Assembly (NCBI GenBank): GCA_027055635.1
Contig: JALUMZ010000227.1
Location: forward strand, 1 to 7,638
Reading direction: 5' to 3'
Source of the DNA: Campylobacteraceae bacterium
GTDB lineage: Bacteria; Campylobacterota; Campylobacteria; Campylobacterales; Sulfurospirillaceae
DNA: 7,638 nt
The notes under the pieces were generated by a model. It did no database searches. It saw nothing but the letters and a program-made list of their open reading frames with translations, and had not been told where the DNA came from. Below, in pieces: positions 1 to 6,477 of this stretch; within the stretch, counting starts at the first letter, position 1; every line of letters starts with the position of its first letter. The translations under genes were made by a program, and so were the position numbers.

Positions 1-549
1 GAATCTGCACTAAAAATATTTTCAAAAAATGGATTTTACAATACTACGATCTCTTATATTACGGATGATTTAAAGATGAGTGTAGGTAATTTTTATAACT
101 ATTTTCCGTCAAAAAAATCACTCGCCAGAGCTTCTATGGTTTTTGTTACTAAAAAATTAGCATCAAATTTAAGATATATCAATGCCAAGCATATAACTTC
201 TCGTGAAAAAATTACCCTTTTTGTGCAAGGCTATTTTGATTTTGTCAAACAAAATCCAGAGATGATAGAGTATTTTTTTAGAGTCTATTTATCGAATAGA
301 GAGCTTTTTTGTGAGCATGAAGATTGTGGTTTTTCTTTGGCAAAGGAGTTTATAGATGAGGTAAAAACCCTCTTTGAAGATGGAAGAAAAAATGAAGAAT
401 TTATGCAAAAAGATTTTTTTGTGGCATTTTCTAGTATAGTTGGCATACTAGGAGGAATGACCTTTTTAAATGGAGAGCATGTTTTAGAAGACGATATACA
501 AAGCTACCGTACAAAGGTGTCAAAAGCGATTTATAATGCTCTAAAATAG
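1..549 (+). CDS. TetR/AcrR-family transcriptional regulator, 5'-truncated by window edge
   Basis: The frame is open from base 1 to the TAG at 547-549, giving 182 visible residues. The ATG at 76 is an internal Met, because the 25 codons before it already encode the start of a TetR DNA-binding domain (ALKIFSKNGFYNTTISYI). The helix-turn-helix spans roughly visible residues 15-41, with the family-typical recognition segment SVGNFYNYFPSKKSL at 27-41. The rest (about 45-182) is an all-helical ligand-binding/dimerisation region with no recognisable ligand signature. It holds a CEHEDC segment (Cys104, His106, Cys109 of the visible part) that could be redox- or metal-sensitive, but this is inference. 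TetR proteins usually repress nearby genes, often efflux pumps. The genes to its left are outside the window, so the target is unknown. It converges on the DUF2062 gene with no gap, which makes co-regulation with that gene unlikely. Family call is confident; ligand and target are not known. Confidence 0.9.
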   Translation, partial: ESALKIFSKNGFYNTTISYITDDLKMSVGNFYNYFPSKKSLARASMVFVTKKLASNLRYINAKHITSREKITLFVQGYFDFVKQNPEMIEYFFRVYLSNRELFCEHEDCGFSLAKEFIDEVKTLFEDGRKNEEFMQKDFFVAFSSIVGILGGMTFLNGEHVLEDDIQSYRTKVSKAIYNALK

Positions 550-1050
550 TTATTTTTTTGCATTCTTTTTTCTTTTTGCATGCCTTTTTTCTTTTTTTAC
601 CGAGTGTATCCAGAGCCAGTTTACACCATAAAATACTGCCACAGAGACAGTTATAGCATAGAAGAGAGTGCCGGTGTAAAGAGGTACAAATATATTTGCA
701 AGATTTGCATCAAACCAGTGTAGATTTAGCTCTACACTTAGATGAGGTTTTCCAAGTATGAATGCCCCTGTAAGATACTCCATATAGTACATAAATGGCA
801 TAGTTACAGGATTGCTAAGCCAAACCATACTGATGGCAATAGGAACATTAAATCTAGCAAGAGGGGTCATAGCAAGAACAGCTAACATCTGAAAAGGCAT
901 AGGTATAAAACCCCAAAATATACCGACCAAGAGACCTCTTGTCACAGCTTTTCTATTTACAGAGAGGTATTCTCTTGGTATATGATATTTTTTGATAAAA
1001 CTATCTAGTTTGCTTTTTTTGCTCTTTTTCTTAAATACTTTTCTTATCAT
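550..1050 (-). CDS. DUF2062 family small integral membrane protein
   Basis: A 166-residue protein read from ATG 1050-1048 to TAA 552-550. The N-terminus is strongly basic (residues 1-20). The DUF2062 core follows, with a first hydrophobic segment at about 37-62 containing GIFWGFIPMPFQM, then the typical WLSNPVTMPFMYY at about 77-89, and a last membrane segment at about 118-147. The C-terminus is a Lys/Arg-rich tail (about 152-166). Length is normal for short DUF2062 proteins. The family is of unknown function; some members are fused to glycosyltransferases, but no such domain is present here. A TTG start at 1068 would add six residues (MLYFQI). I prefer ATG 1050 because the extended -10 box at 1059-1067 overlaps that TTG and because the basic N-terminus is the common form. 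No Shine-Dalgarno precedes either start, so the mRNA may be leaderless. The gene is divergent from tamA. Confidence 0.85.
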   Translation of the reverse strand: MIRKVFKKKSKKSKLDSFIKKYHIPREYLSVNRKAVTRGLLVGIFWGFIPMPFQMLAVLAMTPLARFNVPIAISMVWLSNPVTMPFMYYMEYLTGAFILGKPHLSVELNLHWFDANLANIFVPLYTGTLFYAITVSVAVFYGVNWLWIHSVKKEKRHAKRKKNAKK

Positions 1051-1058
1051 GATTTGGA

Positions 1059-1067
1059 AGTATAGCA
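1059..1067 (-). promoter_or_regulatory. Candidate extended -10 promoter for the DUF2062 gene
   Basis: On the minus strand the bases read TGCTATACT: a TATACT hexamer (1064-1059) with the TG of an extended -10 element one base upstream. No convincing -35 is seen, which is usual in Campylobacterota. Transcription would start near 1050-1055, at or within five bases of ATG 1050, giving a leaderless or nearly leaderless message. This fits the lack of a ribosome binding site. Confidence 0.4.
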
Positions 1068-1103
1068 AATTTACTAAAATATAGTACTTTATTGTCTTAT
1101 AAA

Positions 1104-1112
1104 TGGTATAAT
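1104..1112 (+). promoter_or_regulatory. tamA: Candidate extended -10 promoter for tamA-tamB
   Basis: TGGTATAAT is a perfect TATAAT hexamer (1107-1112) with an extended -10 TG. The expected start is around 1118-1120. Only a weak -35 (TACTTT at 1085-1090, 16-bp spacer) is present. The site lies about 45 bp from the divergent -10 of the DUF2062 gene, so the two promoters face away from each other across a very short spacer. No operator-like repeat is evident between them. Confidence 0.5.
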
Positions 1113-1135
1113 TTTTTTAAAAAATGGTGCGAAAT

Positions 1136-2830
1136 ATGAAAAAAAAGGCAGCTTTACTCTTTTTATCGACACTTTTTATATATGCTACAGAGTTGCCACT
1201 CCAGTTTTTTGGCAACATACATGTGGATGATTCGCAATTGTATGAGGCTTTGGATTTGCATAAGCCCTCTTTTTATGAATTTTATAAGAAAGAGCCGACA
1301 CTAGAGACTAAAACTTTAAAATTAGCCATCGAAACGATAAAAAGCTTTTACAAGACAAAAGGATTCTATCATGCTATTGTAAAACCAAAAGAGAGTAAAG
1401 ATAAGATAGTTTTATATATACAAGAGAAAAGACCTGTACGAGTAGAGCTTTTTACGGTTATATCTAAGTTTGATCTAAGTTCTTTAATTCCATTTAAAAA
1501 AGGAGTGATATTTCAAAGTGATAAATTTATTCAAAGCAAAAAAGAGATTAAGAGATTTTATAAAAATAGAGGATATTGCAAGGTTAGCCTTTATGCAAAA
1601 GCATGGATTGATATAAAAAGAGATAGAGCTTATTTAGCCTATGAAGCAAAGGAGAACAGACCTTGTTATTTTAGAGGTATAAAAATTAATGCCCCTAAAA
1701 ATATAGATAGCAAAATTATAAAATCACTGCTGTATTTTAAAAAAGGAGATATTTACTCTTTGGAAAAGATAAAGCAGAGTTATAAAAGTCTGTATGCAAA
1801 TGAGGGCATAGCAAATGTAACCATAAAAACAGATATGCAAAACGGATTTGATGTCAATACCACTATAGATGTGAGCCAAACAAAGAAGCCTATCGGCTTT
1901 CAAGTAGGTGGCGGTATAAATAGCGATGAGGGACCAGAATTTTCCCTTGGTGTGAAGAACAGTAATTTTCTTGGAAATTTAAAGACTATAGGTATTAGTG
2001 CAAAATATCTTCAACTAAAACAGTCTGCTGTGATTGATTTTAATATGCCATTAGAGCAAAAAAAGATCTTTGGGACTAGCCTAGAGTACAGCGACGAAGA
2101 GTTTTTGGGTTTTAAACAAAAAATGCTCTTAGGGACACTGTTTTTAAAGCATAGAAAAACATATATGGCATTTCAAGAGAGTCTGCTTTTTGACTACTCT
2201 AACATAAGAGACAGCGATGATCTAGTGGCATATCCGCAGGGAGCTTTTTTTCTTGTTTCACCAAAGATTAGTTGGGTTTATGATAACAGGGACGATATGC
2301 TAAATCCCACAAAGGGTTATTTTATTCGCGCAGAACTCATGGGCTCTGTAAAATCATCTTTTTCTGATGCTACTTACTATAAGTATAGTTTGGAAGCAGC
2401 ATATATTTTACCTCTTTTACCCTCTGTTGTTGCATTAAAGATAAATTATGACTCTTTACATGTAAGTGATGGTTCCTTGCCCGCATCTTATCGATTTTAT
2501 GCAGGCGGGATGAAAAGCAACCGTGCCTATAATTACCAAAAACTTGGATATAAAAGCGCAAGCGGTGAACCGATAGGGCTAAACTCCGTACTTGGTTTAG
2601 TAGCAGAGTATCGTTTTAAAATTTATGGAGATATAAGAGGAGTTCTCTTTAGTGACAATACACTCATAGGCCTGAGTGATACGCCGGAATTTTCGAAGAT
2701 ATACAGCAGTTTAGGTTTTGGTTTTAGATACAAGACTCCTATCGGACCTTTGGCTCTTGATTTTGGTTTTGATACAAAAAGACCAACAAAGCAGTATGCC
2801 ATCCACTTTCGTATTGGAGAGCTGTTTTGA
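1136..2830 (+). CDS. tamA: TamA-like outer-membrane protein (POTRA + Omp85/BamA-family barrel)
   Basis: A 564-residue protein, close to the usual TamA length (about 575). From ATG 1136 it has a signal peptide (MKKKAALLFLSTLFIYA, likely cleaved after Ala17). Three POTRA-like alpha/beta modules follow at about 20-103, 102-177 and 178-250; the recurrent helix-strand element appears as IKSFYKTKGFY, IKRFYKNRGYC and IKQSYKSLYANEG. The Omp85 barrel spans about 252-564: a glycine-rich first strand (GFQVGGGI), a DNRDDMLNPTKGYF turn at about 383-396, and the lid-loop region RFYAGGMKSNRAYNY. The protein ends in aromatic Phe after an alternating FRIGELF strand, as expected of a Bam-recognised beta-signal. 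The usual VRGF/Y lid motif is RAY here (463-465). An upstream in-frame ATG at 1124 would add four residues; it would lie only about 5 nt from the predicted transcript start and has no Shine-Dalgarno, so I prefer 1136 with its weak GGTG at 1125-1128. TamA pairs with TamB, encoded directly downstream. A second BamA-like role cannot be excluded, but the single-gene coupling to tamB favours TamA. Confidence 0.9.
   Translation: MKKKAALLFLSTLFIYATELPLQFFGNIHVDDSQLYEALDLHKPSFYEFYKKEPTLETKTLKLAIETIKSFYKTKGFYHAIVKPKESKDKIVLYIQEKRPVRVELFTVISKFDLSSLIPFKKGVIFQSDKFIQSKKEIKRFYKNRGYCKVSLYAKAWIDIKRDRAYLAYEAKENRPCYFRGIKINAPKNIDSKIIKSLLYFKKGDIYSLEKIKQSYKSLYANEGIANVTIKTDMQNGFDVNTTIDVSQTKKPIGFQVGGGINSDEGPEFSLGVKNSNFLGNLKTIGISAKYLQLKQSAVIDFNMPLEQKKIFGTSLEYSDEEFLGFKQKMLLGTLFLKHRKTYMAFQESLLFDYSNIRDSDDLVAYPQGAFFLVSPKISWVYDNRDDMLNPTKGYFIRAELMGSVKSSFSDATYYKYSLEAAYILPLLPSVVALKINYDSLHVSDGSLPASYRFYAGGMKSNRAYNYQKLGYKSASGEPIGLNSVLGLVAEYRFKIYGDIRGVLFSDNTLIGLSDTPEFSKIYSSLGFGFRYKTPIGPLALDFGFDTKRPTKQYAIHFRIGELF
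2816..2821 (+). promoter_or_regulatory. tamB: Shine-Dalgarno for the tamB TTG start
   Basis: GGAGAG lies inside the end of tamA, five bases before TTG 2827-2829. It decides the start: the non-ATG codon has a good ribosome binding site, overlaps the tamA stop as TTGA, and yields an N-terminus with a proper membrane anchor. Confidence 0.7.
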
Positions 2831-5800
2831 TAAAAAAGCTATACCGATTTTTGAGTTTTATCCTCTTAAGTTTGCTGTTAACTACTGCTTTATTAATGAT
2901 ATTTTTATCTCTACCGCAAGTTTTAGACTATTTTGGAGAGCAATACTTAAAGCCGATAGGAGTAAAATACTCGCATATAAGAGGCTCTTTATTTAGCGAG
3001 GTAGTCTTGAGTGATGTTGACTATAAAGGTAAGGTCAGAGCAAAAACCATAAAAATTCACTACGATATCTTAAAGTTACTCCAAAAAAAGATAGATATAT
3101 CCTCTGTTTTTATTGATAATGTAAAAATAGATCTCTCTAAAATCAAATTATCAAAGGAGCAAAATAGTTCTGCCTTTATGCCATTTTCTATATCAAAAGT
3201 AAAAATCAAAAACTTAACTCTTCTTCAAAAAAAGAGCTATATTAAGATGGATGTCTCTGCTTTGGAGATGAGGTATGATGATACAATCAATATAAAAAAG
3301 ATAAATCTACTTCTTTTGAGCAGTAGCTATGGAAAAGCCAAAATAGAGGCAACTTTAAAATCAAATATCTTAAAAGGCTTTGCACAAGTTTTTCCAAATA
3401 GAAAATATTTGGACTATTTAGATAGCTATACATACCCTTTAAGATTTGATTTTCAAGCAGATAAAAAGGAGATATCGGCAGTTGCAAACTTAAAAAATAT
3501 AAACTTAAAAAATCTGTTTATAAAAGGTATAAATACAAATCTAAACTATAAAGTAGGAAGTGATAGAGTCGAGTTCGATGCAAAATACAGCCTCGATCAA
3601 AATAGCACTAAAGCAGAGGTAAAACAATCCGGGTTTGTTACCCTAAAAGGCAAGTTTGACTCAAATATTTGGTTAAAATTTATAAAAAAACCCTCCTATC
3701 TGCCGTTTGTTGATGTAAATGCACACTTGCAAGGCGGAAGTGAAAATCTAGCTCTACATGTAGAGGCGGGTTTGTATAAGCTTGATTTGAGAGGCGATTA
3801 TAAAAAGTTTCAGATAAAAGGAAGTGCTTTAGGTGTGGATATTGGACTAAAAAAGAGATTTGATATAGATGTTTACTCTTCTTTAAATCTTTCACCGCTG
3901 TATATGGACGGAAATATCTCGATTAAAAATTTGAAAAACAGATATGAGACTACATTTAAGATAGATAAAAACAAGCTTAACTTAAGTGCAAAGATATTTC
4001 AAGACAATAGATACTATTTTGTTGATGCAGATGCAGAGGATATAAGCTATACCAAAGATATAGAAGTTAAAAATCTAAAACTTTTACTCTCATCTTTGGG
4101 CTACGGAAAGCTTAAGATAAAAGGAGCTTTAAAATCAAAGCTTCTTAGAGCCAAAGTTAAGTTGTACCCTGATAAAAAATACCTAAAGCCCTTTGAAAAA
4201 TACCCATATCCTCTAATTTGTAATCTAAAATCAAGCCTAAAAGATATAGACCTTGTTTCAAAGATAGACAAAGCTGGTATAAATGGTTTTGATATCCAAG
4301 ATATCAATTTGACACTTCACTACTCTTTTGGTGCAAAACATATAGATTTAAATTCAACATACAGACTTAAAAAAGATAACTATTTGATCCAAGCCGCACA
4401 GGATACAAATATCACAACAGACGGTTATTTTACTTCATTCATCGACTCAAGGATTTTACACTCAGATGAAAAATTACCATTTAAGAAGTTAAGCACCTCT
4501 CTAAAAGGTGATAGTAAAAATCTAGCTCTACATGTAGAGGCAGGTTTGTATAAGCTTGATATGAGGGGTGATTATAAAAAGTTTCAGATAAGAGGAAGTG
4601 CAAAGGGTATAACTTTAGGTTTTATGGATAATTTTCCTGATATTTTCAAAAAAGACAAGATAGATATGAAGATTAATTCTACATTAGATACATCACCTCT
4701 AAAATTAAGCGGAAATATGTTTTTAAAGAGTGTTGCGGGAAGACTAAATGCAAACTATACTATAGATTCTCAAAAAAAACTTATCAAGACGGTTTTTTAT
4801 CCAAATACAAAGTATAAGATATGGAGAGACTATAGGATAGATGGAGTCTCACCGGCTAAAATCACAATATACAGCGATAAGGATAGCAGAGTCTTAAATA
4901 TAGATGCAAAGATGTTAAATATCACACTCTTTAGAAAAAAAGAGATTTTAGGAGGTTGGGGAAATCTAGCCAAAGGTTATTTTGATTTAAATGGAAAAAT
5001 AGATAAAAAAAGCGGCATATCTTTAAATGTAAATGCTAACCTATCTTCTTTGAAAAAATTCTTAAAGAGCACAACAGCAGTAAAATTTGATAAGGATTTT
5101 TATGTTGATGCAAAAGTAAATCTAAAATCAAAACTAAACATCACAAAAGATATAGTATTTAAAAGCAAGATAACAATGCCATGGTATGAAGTGGTTTTGG
5201 ATGATAAAAACAGATACAAAGGTAAAAATCTTTGGATAAAGTCAACCTTAGTAAACACACAAGCCGCGATAAGCGGATATAGCTTTTATGTATCGGGTCA
5301 TCATATATACTCTAACAGAACTTCAAAGCTAAGTCTAAAAAAAAGTGGTCAAATCGAGTTCAAGAAATTTTGGATATTTGATAATCTACTGCTTAAAGGC
5401 ACTATAGACCCTATTAAAAAAGAGGGAAAGATCCATCTACAAGGCAAGAAATTCAACTATGTAGGCAAAGAGGGCAATATAACAGCAGATGCAGACATAA
5501 ACGCAGATATAAAAGCAAATGGTGAGCAAAATATCCAAGGCAAGATTACACTTTTGGAAGGCACTATAAAACTTGTACCTAAAAAAGAGTATGATTTGAG
5601 TGATAATGATATCATCATCATACAAAATATACATGAAAATAGAAAATTAAAACGAAATGTGGATATTCAGATAGTATCAAAAAAACCTATCGTGTATAAA
5701 ACAGATGAGGTTAATTTGAAGTTTGTGCCTGATTTTGTGCTTTTTCAAGAGGCTGGAAGCTCTTTGGGGTATCTTGGTATGGTTACTATAAAAGATGGGG

Positions 5801-6351
5801 AGATAAAAAAGAGTGGAAAAGAGTTTAAGTTAGCTAAGAGTGAGATATATCTAAGGGGAGCAAGCCCTCTAAACCCATACTTAAATATAAATATCTTTTA
5901 CTATACGCCAGAGCAGATAAAGATAAAAGTATTTATCACCAATACCCTCTCGTCTCCATTGATGATTTTGACCTCAAATCCACCTATGAGCCAAAATGAC
6001 ATCATGTCTTATATACTTTTTGGAAAACCCTCATCAACCGTTTTTGCAGATGGTAAAAACGCTCAAACCTCAATATCTCTAAATAGCATACTCTATGGTG
6101 CAGGTTTAAAACAGATGTTTCAAAAGACAACAAGCATAAAAATAGACACACTAAATATCCTAAGCAGTAAAGATAAGAGATTTGGCTATGAGATAGGAGC
6201 AAGCATCAATGACAAAGTAAGAGTTATCTATAAAAATGATGAAATTTCAAGTATAATCATCCAATACAGTCTAAATAAATCCATAAGGATAGATGTAGAT
6301 GTAAAAGAGAGTGGTGAGGGAGTCAAGGTACTATATGCAAAGGATTTTTAA
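2827..6351 (+). CDS. tamB: TamB, translocation and assembly module / lipid-transport-type AsmA-like protein
   Basis: A 1174-residue protein starting at TTG and ending at TAA 6349-6351. An uncleaved N-terminal anchor (about 8-29, preceded by IKKLYR) puts the long remainder in the periplasm. Residues 30-780 are strand-rich AsmA/TamB-like repeats with alternating hydrophobic residues, expected to form the elongated beta-taco groove of the TamB/AsmA-like superfamily. The conserved C-terminal TamB domain (PF04357/DUF490) covers about 780-1174; family hallmarks seen are GKITLLEGTIKLVP (905-918), the polar SEIYLRGASPLNPYLNI stretch (1005-1021), the NDIMSYILFGKP segment (1057-1067), and a terminal strand ending YAKDF. 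Middle residues about 147-404 and 405-662 are a 258-residue tandem duplication, with a third partial copy near 638-663. Length is somewhat below E. coli TamB (1259). Stop/start overlap with tamA implies translational coupling and joint function. In known systems TamA-TamB aids outer-membrane protein insertion and TamB helps move phospholipid to the outer membrane; the substrate here is not shown. Confidence 0.9.
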   Translation: MIKKLYRFLSFILLSLLLTTALLMIFLSLPQVLDYFGEQYLKPIGVKYSHIRGSLFSEVVLSDVDYKGKVRAKTIKIHYDILKLLQKKIDISSVFIDNVKIDLSKIKLSKEQNSSAFMPFSISKVKIKNLTLLQKKSYIKMDVSALEMRYDDTINIKKINLLLLSSSYGKAKIEATLKSNILKGFAQVFPNRKYLDYLDSYTYPLRFDFQADKKEISAVANLKNINLKNLFIKGINTNLNYKVGSDRVEFDAKYSLDQNSTKAEVKQSGFVTLKGKFDSNIWLKFIKKPSYLPFVDVNAHLQGGSENLALHVEAGLYKLDLRGDYKKFQIKGSALGVDIGLKKRFDIDVYSSLNLSPLYMDGNISIKNLKNRYETTFKIDKNKLNLSAKIFQDNRYYFVDADAEDISYTKDIEVKNLKLLLSSLGYGKLKIKGALKSKLLRAKVKLYPDKKYLKPFEKYPYPLICNLKSSLKDIDLVSKIDKAGINGFDIQDINLTLHYSFGAKHIDLNSTYRLKKDNYLIQAAQDTNITTDGYFTSFIDSRILHSDEKLPFKKLSTSLKGDSKNLALHVEAGLYKLDMRGDYKKFQIRGSAKGITLGFMDNFPDIFKKDKIDMKINSTLDTSPLKLSGNMFLKSVAGRLNANYTIDSQKKLIKTVFYPNTKYKIWRDYRIDGVSPAKITIYSDKDSRVLNIDAKMLNITLFRKKEILGGWGNLAKGYFDLNGKIDKKSGISLNVNANLSSLKKFLKSTTAVKFDKDFYVDAKVNLKSKLNITKDIVFKSKITMPWYEVVLDDKNRYKGKNLWIKSTLVNTQAAISGYSFYVSGHHIYSNRTSKLSLKKSGQIEFKKFWIFDNLLLKGTIDPIKKEGKIHLQGKKFNYVGKEGNITADADINADIKANGEQNIQGKITLLEGTIKLVPKKEYDLSDNDIIIIQNIHENRKLKRNVDIQIVSKKPIVYKTDEVNLKFVPDFVLFQEAGSSLGYLGMVTIKDGEIKKSGKEFKLAKSEIYLRGASPLNPYLNINIFYYTPEQIKIKVFITNTLSSPLMILTSNPPMSQNDIMSYILFGKPSSTVFADGKNAQTSISLNSILYGAGLKQMFQKTTSIKIDTLNILSSKDKRFGYEIGASINDKVRVIYKNDEISSIIIQYSLNKSIRIDVDVKESGEGVKVLYAKDF
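3745..3827 (+). repeat. tamB: 83-nt near-identical tract, copy 1
   Basis: This tract matches 4519-4601 with five mismatches in 83 bases, and the first 35 bases are identical. Three mismatches are silent (GCG/GCA, AGA/AGG, GGC/GGT); two change residues (Leu321/Met579, Lys331/Arg589). Similarity falls off sharply on both sides. Confidence 0.9.
4519..4601 (+). repeat. tamB: 83-nt near-identical tract, copy 2
   Basis: Second copy of the tract at 3745-3827, in the same orientation and reading frame, 774 nt downstream. Both copies contain the 14-bp palindrome CTCTACATGTAGAG (3752-3765 and 4526-4539). Confidence 0.9.
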
Positions 6352-6385
6352 GTTAAACTCAGATAAAATTCTAAAAATGCTAAAG

Positions 6386-6400
6386 GCTCAAGTGTTGAGC
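6386..6400 (+). repeat. Perfect short inverted repeat downstream of tamB
   Basis: GCTCAA-GTG-TTGAGC is a perfect 6-bp stem with a 3-base loop, 34 bases after the tamB stop. No U-run follows, so it is a poor intrinsic terminator. Its right arm coincides with the candidate -35 box of the yedF promoter, so it could instead be part of a regulatory site. Confidence 0.5.
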
Positions 6401-6422
6401 ATACATGTTTATGGCATATAAG
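6395..6422 (+). promoter_or_regulatory. Candidate sigma70-type promoter for yedF-selD
   Basis: TTGAGC (6395-6400) and TATAAG (6417-6422) are separated by 16 bp, giving a predicted transcript start near 6429 and a leader of about 50 nt. The boxes match consensus only moderately. The 126-nt gap after tamB supports an independent promoter here. Confidence 0.4.
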
Positions 6423-6439
6423 TATCTACTTCACATATC

Positions 6440-6449
6440 TTACATGTAA
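6440..6449 (+). repeat. 10-bp palindrome TTACATGTAA in the yedF leader
   Basis: A perfect palindrome just downstream of the predicted transcript start. A second ACATGT core sits at 6403-6408, within the -35/-10 spacer; the two centres are 39 bp apart. They could be operator sites, but in AT-rich DNA such short palindromes also arise by chance. Confidence 0.35.
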
Positions 6450-6467
6450 TCAAGCAAATTTATAAAA

Positions 6468-6471
6468 AAGG
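6468..6471 (+). promoter_or_regulatory. yedF: Shine-Dalgarno for yedF
   Basis: AAGG, within an A-rich run, lies six bases before ATG 6478. It supports that start, which also begins the protein right at the TusA-like fold. Confidence 0.6.
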
Positions 6472-6477
6472 TAAATT

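Larger units (their letters stand above)
3268..4812 (+). repeat. tamB: In-register tandem duplication inside tamB (2 x 774 nt, approximate limits)
   Basis: Protein residues about 147-404 and 405-662 align at a constant offset of 258 residues with no net indel. Anchors are SYGKAKIEATLKS (167-179) with GYGKLKIKGALKS (425-437), FPNRKYL (189-195) with YPDKKYL (447-453), NLALHVEAGLYKLD (307-320) with the same at 565-578, and NLSPLYMDGN (354-363) with DTSPLKLSGN (621-630), where a local shift appears. Outer boundaries are judged from the alignment and are soft. Confidence 0.75.

Noticed and set aside
76..549. A complete 157-residue regulator starting at ATG 76
   Set aside because: The 25 in-frame codons upstream encode the first helices of the TetR DNA-binding domain, so the gene starts left of the window.
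550..600. T-rich run after the regulator as a Rho-independent terminator
   Set aside because: The T-runs encode the Lys-rich C-terminal tail of the DUF2062 protein on the other strand, and no stable GC stem precedes them.
2718..2996. A 92-codon plus-strand frame across the tamA-tamB junction
   Set aside because: It is out of frame with both genes, whose coding sequence fully accounts for this region; the protein resembles nothing.
3268..4812. Recent insertion or mobile element within tamB
   Set aside because: The repeated blocks are in frame, carry the normal TamB strand pattern and have no terminal inverted repeats or transposase.
6386..6400. Intrinsic terminator after tamB
   Set aside because: The stem is only six pairs with a 3-base loop and no U-run follows; it is kept only as an inverted repeat.
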